Assembly: GCA_947496215.1 (NCBI GenBank)
Contig: CANMCF010000003.1
Span: 186,001-250,000, forward strand
DNA from: an uncultured Bizionia sp.
GTDB taxonomy: Bacteria > Bacteroidota > Bacteroidia > Flavobacteriales > Flavobacteriaceae
Length of the DNA: 64,000 bases
Direction: 5' to 3'
Made by a program: the position numbers and the translations under genes. Under the pieces are notes generated by a model. That model made no database searches and was not told the DNA's origin. It saw only the letters and a list, made by a program, of their open reading frames with translations. Positions within the stretch are counted from its first letter, which is position 1. Every line of letters begins with the position of its first letter. Positions 55,923-64,000 of this stretch are shown piece after piece.

Positions 55923-56606
55923 ATGAAACACATCGTTGTATTAACAGGTGCAGGCATGAGTGCCGAAAGCGGACTTAAGACCTTTAGGGATACCAATGGC
56001 TTGTGGGAAGGGCACAATGTAATGGAAGTGGCTTCTCCCGAAGGCTTTGATACAAATCCAGAATTGGTTTTCGAGTTTTACAACCAAAGGAGAATGCAGC
56101 TCCTTGAAGTGAAACCGAATACAGCTCATCATGATTTGGCAAATCTAGAAAACAACTTTAAAATAACGATAGTCACCCAAAATGTAGACGACCTCCATGA
56201 GCGGGCAGGTAGCACCAACGTAATGCACTTGCATGGTGAACTTTTAAAAGTTCGACCAGTTAATGATACAAAACCCGTTTTACATTGGTCCAAAGACCTC
56301 AATCTTGGCGATTTGGACGACAACGGCAATCAGCTACGTCCTCACATCGTTTGGTTTGGTGAAGCCGTCCCCATGTTAAACAAGGCTGTAGACATATGTA
56401 GCAAGGCCGATGTATTGCTAATCATAGGTACTTCGATGCAAGTCTATCCTGCCGCCAGTCTAATACATTATGTAAAGGACGATACTCCCATTTATTTCAT
56501 AGACCCAAACCCAACTTTGCCTGATAGTGAAAATTTGACCATTATCCCCAAACCTGCCACAGAAGGTGTAAAACATTTTATTAACCTCATGAATGACCAT
56601 ATATAG
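55923..56606 (+). CDS. SIR2-family NAD-dependent protein deacylase without zinc cysteines
   Basis: The 227-residue protein starts at the ATG at 55923 (MKHIVVLTGAGMSAESG); the longer frame begins TTG. Sirtuin motifs: GAGMSAESGLKTFRD, TQNVDDLHERAG, HLHGEL with the catalytic His, RPHIVWFGE and GTSMQVYPAA. FYNQRRMQ matches the Y-xx-R motif of desuccinylating/demalonylating (SIRT5/CobB-type) enzymes. The zinc-ribbon segment between HLHGEL and RPHIVWFGE contains no Cys. It would remove acyl groups from lysines, producing nicotinamide and O-acyl-ADP-ribose. Confidence 0.93.
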   Translation: MKHIVVLTGAGMSAESGLKTFRDTNGLWEGHNVMEVASPEGFDTNPELVFEFYNQRRMQLLEVKPNTAHHDLANLENNFKITIVTQNVDDLHERAGSTNVMHLHGELLKVRPVNDTKPVLHWSKDLNLGDLDDNGNQLRPHIVWFGEAVPMLNKAVDICSKADVLLIIGTSMQVYPAASLIHYVKDDTPIYFIDPNPTLPDSENLTIIPKPATEGVKHFINLMNDHI

Positions 56607-56654
56607 TAAAACGACAACTTGGCCCTAGATACATTCAACACTCAATCCTTTTCA

Positions 56655-57587
56655 ATGAAATTCTTCTCCATTATATTTTCCTTATTGATTTTCAACATTC
56701 TCCAAAGTCAAGAATTTGATTCTGTGGTATCTTTTTCTGATGACCTTTTGGTCAAAGTGAATGTAAATACGCAAAACGAATCATTTTCCATTCAAGATGA
56801 TTCAGAGGAAAACTTCACTATTGGAGCCAACAATGTCTATCGCTTGGAGGTTTCTGCCAATTATAAATTCTTAGGCTTGAGCATTGGCTTTTCTCCCGGC
56901 AACGGGAATTCGAATTTTAAATCTTCTTTTTTGGATTACCAGTTAAGATTGTTTCTAGGACAATGGATTCAGAATTTTCAATATAGGAAAGTTCAGGGTT
57001 TTTATGAGGAATCCGTCATCTTGAATGAGGAAAGCCTACAATTTCCCCATTTGAAAACCACCAATTGGAATGGAGCTACTTCCTATGTATTGAATCCAAG
57101 GCTTTCATTGAAGCATCTTTTGTATTTGACCGAATGGCAAAGGGAAAGTGCTGGTAGTTTGATTCCAACATTGAAATATGGTTACAATAAACTCTCTGGT
57201 CAATTTGGGGATGAAAAATTATTTCAAAACAATTTCGACATCGCCTTGGTTTCCAGCTATTATTACACCTGGGTGGTTAAACGCAATTGGTTTATTTCAC
57301 CTTCCTTGTCTCCTGCTTTGGGAGTTCGATTTAGTTCCGATGAAAGTGACGAAAAAGATACATTTGTAACCAAAGCGTTGAACTTTAGTCTTCAATTTGG
57401 CTATACCAACGACAGGATAAGTGCTGGTGCAAGTTTCAGCTTTGATTCCAATTCGGTAAGTGAGGATGTAAGGGAAAACGTGATTAATGACAAAAGCTAT
57501 GCGAGCATTTACTTTGGTTACCGATTCAACCCTCCACGATATTTGAAAGAAAAGGTAGAATGGATTAATCGAAAAATTGGATTGTAA
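56655..57587 (+). CDS. DUF4421 family outer-membrane protein
   Basis: The 310-residue protein starts at the ATG at 56655 (MKFFSIIFSLLIFNILQSQ), giving a clean signal peptide. The N-terminal SDDLLVKVNVNTQNESFSI and NNVYRLEVSANYKFLGLSIG followed by alternating aromatic beta strands to the end fit DUF4421, an outer-membrane beta-barrel-like family of Bacteroidota. The function is unknown. It lies 48 bp downstream of the sirtuin gene and may share its transcript. Confidence 0.85.
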   Translation: MKFFSIIFSLLIFNILQSQEFDSVVSFSDDLLVKVNVNTQNESFSIQDDSEENFTIGANNVYRLEVSANYKFLGLSIGFSPGNGNSNFKSSFLDYQLRLFLGQWIQNFQYRKVQGFYEESVILNEESLQFPHLKTTNWNGATSYVLNPRLSLKHLLYLTEWQRESAGSLIPTLKYGYNKLSGQFGDEKLFQNNFDIALVSSYYYTWVVKRNWFISPSLSPALGVRFSSDESDEKDTFVTKALNFSLQFGYTNDRISAGASFSFDSNSVSEDVRENVINDKSYASIYFGYRFNPPRYLKEKVEWINRKIGL

Positions 57588-57680
57588 TCTTATGTAAGCA
57601 CCTACTTGCCTCAATGAACATTGACAAACCATCTCAAAATACTGGAAGCATAAACTTTATCAGCAAAAAAATACTCAAAT

Positions 57681-57712
57681 AAATAAACACGTAGTTTCAC
57701 GTGTTTATTTTT
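57681..57712 (+). terminator. Terminator after the DUF4421 gene
   Basis: AAATAAACACGT and ACGTGTTTATTT form a 12-bp stem around a 6-nt loop with trailing T, 94 bp after the stop. Confidence 0.85.
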
Positions 57713-57810
57713 AGGACCAAAGGAGTAGTTTTGAGTATCATTAAATCCAACCAATTATACTCATAACATACTATCCCTCATAGTAGTGACATACCCTAAA
57801 ACTTAGCCTT

Positions 57811-59187
57811 ATGTCTATTAAAATTCCTTCTAGCTTCAGCAATCCCATTGTTTTGGTCATTCCTAAAAATCACTCGTCAATAACAACTACGGATACAAAA
57901 GTATCAATCTACTTTGCAGATATTCAAGAAAATGCCCCAGTAAAGATATCGGACTTGGAGTCCATTCTGATCAATGTACCTGGCAAAATGCACGTAAGAG
58001 GTGATGCAACAGCTTCCATGCCGAAAAAACAATATGCAGTCAAACTCACAAAAAAATTGAAGGATGGCTATTTCCTTGGTATGAAAAAAGGTGGCAAGCA
58101 TTGGGTGTTCAACGATTGTGGGGCTGTGGATTACACGCTCCTAAGAAATACCTTCGCCTTTACGCAACAACAAGGAATGGGACAATACGCCCCTGCATTC
58201 AAGTTTTTTGAAATGTTCATCCTACCTGAAGGCACCGATCTTGCAACCACGACCATTGACGCTACTTTTTTGGCAAACAACTATCATGGATTGTACCTCA
58301 ACTTCGAAAAGATACGTTTTGAGAAATCACGAATCGATCTACCATACGACAAAAAGAACATTACTTCGGACTATGCCATCATACAACTCAACCAATCCAG
58401 TGACAAATACCTTCAACTGACTCCTAATCCTCCCTTGACTGCCAATGTGGAGGTCTATGAACCTAAATTGAAAGATATACCCTCCGATGTACAAACAAAA
58501 TTCAAAAACTGGTTCTATAATGGATCAGATGCTGGTTGGGCTGAGCCATTTGCCAATGCTTACTCCAATTACATAGTACCTAACAAACCTATTCCATCTG
58601 CCTTGTTCGACAGCATTCAAACAACTACCGACTATACTTCATTTGCAACTTACTTCTTGTTAAATGAAATTGCCAAAGATCCAGATGGCTACCATAAAAG
58701 CACATTCATGGTGAAAAACAAAGCTGTCTGCCAAGCAGGTCCGCTATGGGATAAAAACAAATCATATGGAAATACCGCATCGTGTAGTGGGTACCCGCAA
58801 GGCTATGTAAAACCCTCAGGTTGGTTGTTTTCCATTGCTGGTCAATCTCCGGTATGGTGGATCGTACTTTTGAAAGACCCTAATTTTTGCAAGGAAATAT
58901 GGAAACTATGGACAAGTATTGTCGCAGGCATAATCATAAACCCATTAACAACCCCGGATTGGATAACGACATTCATTGATGACAATGTTGCCTACATAAA
59001 GAATACTGGAGCACTGGCTAGGGACAGTCAAAAATGGCCTAATGCATTCAATACACCGCTTTCAAATTATGACATTCAAATCACAGATTTCAAAAACTAC
59101 CTGAATGAAAGGTTTGCTTGGATAAACAACAACCTTAGTACTGAACTAAAAGCACAATCTGGTTTCGATTCCAATGCCAGTCGATAA
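57811..59187 (+). CDS. CotH-kinase-like protein
   Basis: The 458-residue protein has CotH-family landmarks: MHVRGDATASMPKKQYAVKL (RGxxS...KK.Y region), NYHGLYLNFEKI, and YFLLNEIAKDPDGYHKSTF with Asp292. GPLWDKNKSYGN follows with Asp314, where the family has WDxDxxxG. In characterised CotH proteins these Asp residues bind Mg-ATP for protein Ser/Thr phosphorylation. The third acidic position is Asn here. There is no evident signal peptide and no sorting domain, so it may be cytosolic or secreted by a non-classical route. It is terminated by a long hairpin. Confidence 0.82.
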   Translation: MSIKIPSSFSNPIVLVIPKNHSSITTTDTKVSIYFADIQENAPVKISDLESILINVPGKMHVRGDATASMPKKQYAVKLTKKLKDGYFLGMKKGGKHWVFNDCGAVDYTLLRNTFAFTQQQGMGQYAPAFKFFEMFILPEGTDLATTTIDATFLANNYHGLYLNFEKIRFEKSRIDLPYDKKNITSDYAIIQLNQSSDKYLQLTPNPPLTANVEVYEPKLKDIPSDVQTKFKNWFYNGSDAGWAEPFANAYSNYIVPNKPIPSALFDSIQTTTDYTSFATYFLLNEIAKDPDGYHKSTFMVKNKAVCQAGPLWDKNKSYGNTASCSGYPQGYVKPSGWLFSIAGQSPVWWIVLLKDPNFCKEIWKLWTSIVAGIIINPLTTPDWITTFIDDNVAYIKNTGALARDSQKWPNAFNTPLSNYDIQITDFKNYLNERFAWINNNLSTELKAQSGFDSNASR

Positions 59188-59228
59188 AACAGGTTCTCTT
59201 GGATGAATTTCTAAGGAATCTTTTAAGA

Positions 59229-59272
59229 GAAAGAAGGAAATCACTTATTGAAATAGGTGATTTCCCTCTTTC
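59229..59272. terminator. Long hairpin terminator after the CotH-like gene
   Basis: A ~21-bp stem with one mismatch and a 2-nt loop, centred on TCACTTATT/AATAGGTGA, ends in CTCTTTCTTTTTC. It lies 41 bp after the stop. Confidence 0.85.
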
Positions 59273-59322
59273 TTTTTCAATGAGTTTAATCAATCTTTAT
59301 ATTAAACAAATAAGAAACAATT

Positions 59323-59760
59323 ATGAAATCTATAAAAGCACTTACGGTATTAATGGCATTGATGCTACTTTGCATATGTGCCTGCTCAAAAAGCATCCAA
59401 GAAGAATTAAAATTTCCAGACAGCCTAAACGCACTTGAAAATGTCTCCACGACAACTAACATTCCTACGGATTCCTCCTTTATAAACATGGCCCCCAATG
59501 GCTTGATCTGCAACAAATGGATAAAAGGCTCTGGAAGTCGTTGTGGGCTTGTAAAGGATTGTGAGAACTACACCTACGAAGAAGCCAAACGCATTGGAGA
59601 CCATTTGGCCAAGAGCATCAATGAAAGCACAAAAGCGATATGCAAGGACTTGAATTGCCCAAAAAGGCAGTTTAGAAAAGTAAAATGGACCAATAAAAGT
59701 TGTGATAGGAGCATGCTATGCATAGGAATATCCTACGAGTTCCGTTGCATAGACAGTTAA
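59323..59760 (+). CDS. Cys-rich small lipoprotein
   Basis: The 145-residue protein has a lipoprotein signal peptide ALTVLMALMLLCICACSKS. The exported part has eight cysteines in its C-terminal half (LICNKW, SRCGLVKDCENY, AICKDLNCPKR, KSCDRSMLCIG, FRCIDS), an even number that suggests disulfides. I do not recognise the family. It is flanked by terminators on both sides, so it is its own transcription unit. Confidence 0.78.
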   Translation: MKSIKALTVLMALMLLCICACSKSIQEELKFPDSLNALENVSTTTNIPTDSSFINMAPNGLICNKWIKGSGSRCGLVKDCENYTYEEAKRIGDHLAKSINESTKAICKDLNCPKRQFRKVKWTNKSCDRSMLCIGISYEFRCIDS

Positions 59761-59790
59761 AACAATGCTATTACCTTAAGTTGAAATAAG

Positions 59791-59826
59791 CGAAAGAATA
59801 CCTGCTTCTAGGTATTCTTTCGTTTT
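59791..59826 (+). terminator. Terminator after the Cys-rich lipoprotein gene
   Basis: CGAAAGAATACCT and AGGTATTCTTTCG form a 13-bp perfect stem with a 6-nt loop followed by TTTT, 30 bp after the stop. Confidence 0.93.
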
Positions 59827-59874
59827 ACCCAAACCCCTAGTTTTGAATATAACTTTTTGAATCAATTCAAAACC

Positions 59875-60894
59875 ATGGGAAAGAAAAGTACAGTGTCCAA
59901 TGAAATAACAGTAGCGAAGATAACCTCTAAACAGCTTATATCAACAACATTGATCACTGCCATATCCACCGTATTGGTAACTTTAATCTCCACAGGTTTC
60001 TTCAGTCCAGAAAAAGACAAAGAAAACAACAATGTTTCCAAAACCTCTTTTGAACAAAAAAACCAAAGCAAACTCAAGTTTCCTTTTTTCAGAACCAAAA
60101 ACAACGATACAATCAACTTAAACGATCTGACCAATTCTGGGGTAAAAATTAATTCCATAAAAAGTGAGATGGATTGGCATGCCATTGTCGATGTTAGCAA
60201 AATAGACACAAAAATACTGGATAGTGTTAGAATAAGTCCTGGCATACAGTACGATGTCATAAAATTCTCCAAGACAGATGAAAGTTCCAAATATCTTGTG
60301 AAGCGTTTTGCTTCACAAAGAGCACTTATGGATTTTTGGGTAGAAACGAATCAGGACTATGAGATCGCCTATTTCAAAAAAGAAGAATTATCAAACAAGC
60401 AAACCGTAGGTTCCCTAAGAAACCATTGGTATTTGATTTTCAACATAGAGGATTACCAACTCAACTTGAAAAATCAAGAGATCAGATACATCGCCACGAG
60501 ATGGAATGCTTTTCAATTGAAAAACAACAATTATTATGGCAGACTCATTGTCGGTGACGAAGAAAAATCCACCATAGGCATTGGACTACCTAAAAACAAA
60601 ATCATAAAAAGCGTAGGCTTCACCATTCAAAAGTTAGGAAGGGAAAATCCCGAACTGCCATTTCCTTCAAAAGATGTCGATACCACCTTGAAAAAGAAAT
60701 ACCTTTTATGGAGAATTCACAACCCAAAGGATTCACATATCTACAGAACCTATGTAAATTGGGAAAAGCCCCCAATAACAATATCCCCACAACCAAGACT
60801 CCTTGAAAAGCCATATCCACGTTTCAAGCAAAAAATGGACATAATTACAAGTTTCAAAAAAAAGCATTATATTTATACTACCCTTATCTTCTAA
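59875..60894 (+). CDS. Hypothetical membrane-anchored protein
   Basis: The 339-residue protein starts at the ATG at 59875 (MGKKSTVSNEITVAK); the longer frame starts TTG within AT-rich leader. One N-terminal membrane helix (LISTTLITAISTVLVTLIS, residues ~20-40) is followed by a polar linker and a ~290-residue soluble domain, probably outside the cytoplasmic membrane. Recognisable strings such as SLRNHWYLIFNIEDYQLNL and YIATRWNAFQLKNNNYYGRL do not match a family I know. The function is unknown. Confidence 0.75.
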   Translation: MGKKSTVSNEITVAKITSKQLISTTLITAISTVLVTLISTGFFSPEKDKENNNVSKTSFEQKNQSKLKFPFFRTKNNDTINLNDLTNSGVKINSIKSEMDWHAIVDVSKIDTKILDSVRISPGIQYDVIKFSKTDESSKYLVKRFASQRALMDFWVETNQDYEIAYFKKEELSNKQTVGSLRNHWYLIFNIEDYQLNLKNQEIRYIATRWNAFQLKNNNYYGRLIVGDEEKSTIGIGLPKNKIIKSVGFTIQKLGRENPELPFPSKDVDTTLKKKYLLWRIHNPKDSHIYRTYVNWEKPPITISPQPRLLEKPYPRFKQKMDIITSFKKKHYIYTTLIF

Positions 60895-61307
60895 ATTAAC
60901 AATTTGCAATAATTCGCTAGCAAATTAACGGTCAACTGCTTAGGTGTAATGACACAACCTTAAAAACAATGATTATGAATAAACCTCCCGTTATTCTTTT
61001 CCCATTGGATTCTACCAATCTTGGTATGCCATTTTTTAGTTCGAAACAGAAACAAAAAAGCCACCACACGCCCAAATACAACACTGACAATGTTGTGATT
61101 ACATAAAAAACACAGCCCAAGATCAAGCAAATTTGCTATTTCTGGATTTAACGTATAAACCAGAAGCCAATGCATATGAATTGATACGGGTTGTAAATAA
61201 AATGATATGAACGTATTAAAATCTACGTATATATATTACATCTATTATGATTAAGCTCTTTTCTGCTTAAAATCTTATATAAAAACAACCAATTAAAATT
61301 ACCAACC
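60895..61307. other. Intergenic region with gene remnants before the metalloprotease
   Basis: At 60975 the sequence ATGAATAAACCTCCCGTTAT resembles the real start at 61308 (ATGAATAAAACTCCCATTGT), but this frame ends after ~44 codons. A second start-less frame near 61095-61210 reads DYIKNTAQDQANLLFLDLTY and then ELIRVVNKMI. Both look like pieces of decayed genes. No strong terminator or promoter is visible. Confidence 0.45.
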
Positions 61308-64000
61308 ATGAATAAAACTCCCATTGTTCTCCTAGTACTAGTTTTAAGTATTGTCTTTAACCAACTCAAAGCACAAACCTTACCCAACACCATCACAATA
61401 CAAGTTCCCCGTGGTGATGACGGAGGTTTGGTTACCATGGAATTGGAAAAATACGATGTCCGAGACCCCAATCATTGCAAACTCTATGTCGATGAACAAA
61501 GTTATAATTCTGCTGCTGCCCCGGAAGGTGCAGATCCTGCAAACTTCAATGAAATAACACTCAATCAAAGCAACTATCCGGTACGTACCTACAGAGGTAT
61601 CGTTCTGGAAGAACCCAATAGCCAAGTAGTTGCCGTCGTCTGGCCAGGAAACAATACGATGTCCGCATTCGTTAATGAAGGTATCCGCTACTTGTGGGGA
61701 ATCAATGACCTCCCCATCACTCTTGATTTGAACAATGGCAATGCTTCGTTCACCGTTTCTGAATCTCAAGCCTACAATTATTCATCCATAGATTCCAAGT
61801 CCCAAGATTGGGTCCCCACCTTTGGCAATGCTCCTTACCCCACGCCTTCTTCAGGTTCCGGGCCGGTTGTCAATGGAGATAGTCCATACGGATGGTCATT
61901 GATTCCTTCATCTGGCTTCAAAAAGTTACAAATTGCCTACGATGTGGAACCCGAATGGTTCAACGACTCTGGAAAAGCCAATGGCAGCCTCAAAAAAATG
62001 TTTGCCATTCTCGAGTTTGCCACCAATGCACTCGATTTGCAATTTGCACGTGATTTGGGAATGCAATTCAGATTGACAGGAATCGTACTTCGTGAAGACA
62101 CGGATCTACATAGTAGTGGCGGTGACGTAAAAACAACTTGGAAGAGTCAAGGTTTGGCAGACAATCCAGGTGCATCGAACATTAAACCCCTATCCATTCC
62201 CGTACAACAAATAGTCTATACACAAGTAGGAGAAGGCAATCCTAACGCTTTCCAAAGTAGAACACCTCTCGATGGAGGAAACTACACCAAGGTTCCCGTA
62301 AGACTCGATGAGAATTCAGGGTTACAACATGAGGTATCACACAATTGGGGTGGAGCCCATTTCGTCTACCCTAGGGATATCATGTCTGGAGGAGGTTCTT
62401 GGTTTGGCCCTACCACAAACCAAAGACACATATACATTAGGGATGACAATGGCATTAGCGGTAATCTTCCCATTGCCTCCAATGCGGCATATGGGTGGAA
62501 CGTTCATCCATATGCGACACCAGATTTGGCAAACACGAACATTGGACAACCGGTAACCATCGATATCCTAAAAAACGATTTTGACAGCAACGGGGATCCT
62601 GTTCGCATTTCCACTTTCGATGCCACTTCACAACATGGAGGTTCGGTAGAAATGGACAACGGCACTCTGGTCTATACACCAGCTCCAGGTTTCAAAGGAA
62701 GGGATTCCTTCAACTACATCATTTCGGATGGAACTCTTTTCAATACATCCTGGGTTCAAGTAGATGTCAACAATGGAGGATTGCTCTTACGCTATGATTT
62801 TGAAACTGGTGGTTCCAATCTAACGGATGTCTCTGGCAGCAATTTCAATGCGACTTCCGAAAACTTCGTAGGTTCAACCACCACTGGCATAGCTGGGAAT
62901 GCATGGAGTTTTCCTCAACTACCTGATGCCAACAGCGACACGGACGACTCTCGAGCATTTGCTTCTTTTGGAGATGTTGTAGATCCTTTCGGCAAAGGGC
63001 ATACGGCATCCATATGGTTCAATGCCGACAACTACACCATAAACAATTCGAAAAACTGCCATATAGTCTCAAATTCTTCCACAGCCATCAACAAATTGAT
63101 AAGTGGCTATAACATCTTCATAGATGGTAGTACAAACAAGATTACATTTCAAATTAGCGAGCAACTCACGGAAAACAGTTCTGCATATGATGGCACGGTG
63201 GTGGAAATAATAGGTCCAACCATTCAGTCCAACACCTGGTACCATATTGCATTGGTGGTGGATCGTGAGACCAACAAGATGATAGCCTATGTAAATGCCA
63301 ATGCCGTGGGCAATGCAACACTAAACAATGGGGGAATGATAAAAGGAAAACCAGAAGGAGATCGTTATACCTCTGGTGCTCTAGGGATTTGCACATACAA
63401 ACCAAAAAAATACTCCCCATTTGTAGGTAAGATGGACGAGTTCCGGATTTATGGTCGCGCTCTGACTCCCGACGAAATACAAGAATTGAATACCGACCCT
63501 GGAGGGTTGTTGAACAACCCCATTGCTGCTCCCAACAGCCTATCTGCCTTAGCCGGTGACACCTCCATTACATTGGATTGGAGTGACAACTTTGAAATAA
63601 ATTTTGATACATACAACCTATATCGTAGCACGACCAGCAACACTGGCCATGTCTTAATTGCTTCCAACCTAACTGAAAGCACGTATATAGACAATGCAGT
63701 TACCGTAGGCACTACGTACTATTATGTAGTTAGGAGCCTTGATACGGAAAATAACGAAACTGAAAATTCCAATGAGGCCTTCGCTACTCCTGGCTCCACG
63801 ATTGTTTACCCTTCGGATGACATATACGTGCGTTCCATGGCTCCAGACACCAATTATGCCGAGCGTACATATCTTAGGGTACGAGGCGCTACGGACAACC
63901 TTGTGGAATCCTATTTGAAATTTGATGTCACAGGAATCAATGGAAGCATCGACGAGTGCAAGTTGAAGCTATATGCCAAAGACGACATAGACAATGTAAC
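61308..64000 (+). CDS. Secreted multidomain metzincin protease (partial, runs off right edge)
   Basis: The frame is open for 897 codons to the window end. A signal peptide (PIVLLVLVLSIVFNQLKAQ) and a ~180-residue propeptide-like region lead to a metzincin catalytic domain. It has the full zinc motif HExxHxxGxxH at His341-His351 (HEVSHNWGGAH) and a likely Met-turn at Met359 (DIMSGGG). Then come a cadherin/Ig-like domain (~410-480: VTIDILKNDFDSNGD), a LamG domain (~490-720: LLLRYDFETGG, FVGKMDEFRIYGRAL), a fibronectin type III domain (~735-825: PNSLSALAGDTSITLDW) and the start of a DNRLRE-type stalk domain (YPSDDIYVRSMAPDTNYAE). A T9SS sorting domain is expected beyond the edge. Confidence 0.9.
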   Translation, partial: MNKTPIVLLVLVLSIVFNQLKAQTLPNTITIQVPRGDDGGLVTMELEKYDVRDPNHCKLYVDEQSYNSAAAPEGADPANFNEITLNQSNYPVRTYRGIVLEEPNSQVVAVVWPGNNTMSAFVNEGIRYLWGINDLPITLDLNNGNASFTVSESQAYNYSSIDSKSQDWVPTFGNAPYPTPSSGSGPVVNGDSPYGWSLIPSSGFKKLQIAYDVEPEWFNDSGKANGSLKKMFAILEFATNALDLQFARDLGMQFRLTGIVLREDTDLHSSGGDVKTTWKSQGLADNPGASNIKPLSIPVQQIVYTQVGEGNPNAFQSRTPLDGGNYTKVPVRLDENSGLQHEVSHNWGGAHFVYPRDIMSGGGSWFGPTTNQRHIYIRDDNGISGNLPIASNAAYGWNVHPYATPDLANTNIGQPVTIDILKNDFDSNGDPVRISTFDATSQHGGSVEMDNGTLVYTPAPGFKGRDSFNYIISDGTLFNTSWVQVDVNNGGLLLRYDFETGGSNLTDVSGSNFNATSENFVGSTTTGIAGNAWSFPQLPDANSDTDDSRAFASFGDVVDPFGKGHTASIWFNADNYTINNSKNCHIVSNSSTAINKLISGYNIFIDGSTNKITFQISEQLTENSSAYDGTVVEIIGPTIQSNTWYHIALVVDRETNKMIAYVNANAVGNATLNNGGMIKGKPEGDRYTSGALGICTYKPKKYSPFVGKMDEFRIYGRALTPDEIQELNTDPGGLLNNPIAAPNSLSALAGDTSITLDWSDNFEINFDTYNLYRSTTSNTGHVLIASNLTESTYIDNAVTVGTTYYYVVRSLDTENNETENSNEAFATPGSTIVYPSDDIYVRSMAPDTNYAERTYLRVRGATDNLVESYLKFDVTGINGSIDECKLKLYAKDDIDNV

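Noticed and set aside
61351-61769. 68-codon plus and 129-codon minus ORFs
   Set aside because: They overlap the metzincin protease propeptide frame, which continues open to the window edge with a full HExxHxxGxxH motif.

Overview
The window is AT-rich DNA from a member of the Bacteroidota, almost certainly a (probably marine) flavobacterium of the Aquimarina/Kordia/Tenacibaculum kind. Evidence: several very large secreted proteins end in type IX secretion (T9SS) sorting domains. There is a TonB-dependent receptor, LytS/LytTR signalling and a DUF6495 gene. Promoters match the Bacteroidota TTG-N20-TAnnTTTG pattern, and Shine-Dalgarno sites are missing. I found no rRNA, tRNA, CRISPR array, prophage or complete insertion sequence.

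Region 1 (1-13.5 kb, minus strand) is one end of a trans-AT-type polyketide operon that continues past the left edge. In transcription order it holds a NusG/UpxY-type antiterminator paralog, a TonB-dependent receptor, a short decayed ORF, a 2238-residue PKS (LnmK-like loading domain, ACP, KS, ACP, non-elongating KS, KR), a free-standing ACP, a JmjC/cupin_8 protein with an altered metal motif, an orphan 124-residue protein and a further ketosynthase cut by the edge. No AT domain is present. This is the best candidate for an undescribed system: a polyketide pathway with a propionyl-type starter, a split module, its own processive antiterminator and its own outer-membrane receptor.

Region 2 (13.5-19 kb) holds acetyl-CoA synthetase and, divergently, a TPR-containing LytS-type kinase with its LytTR regulator. 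Region 3 (19-36.2 kb) is a T9SS cargo island. It has two large paralogous LamG-type secreted proteins flanking a four-fold GEVED protein, then a convergent subtilisin-like protease. Upstream of the GEVED gene is an array of diverged repeats that look like decayed copies of its own 5' end.

Region 4 (36.9-57.6 kb) is mostly housekeeping: hisS, a GDPD lipoprotein, rpsF-rpsR-rplI, an orphan LytTR regulator, priA, nadC, rlmH, rdgB, a POT-family transporter, a DEAD-box helicase with a structured leader, two VOC proteins, a TrmH/SpoU methyltransferase and a sirtuin. Region 5 (57.6-64 kb) looks accessory again: a CotH-kinase-like protein, a Cys-rich lipoprotein, an unknown anchored protein, a gene remnant, and a large multidomain metzincin protease cut by the right edge.
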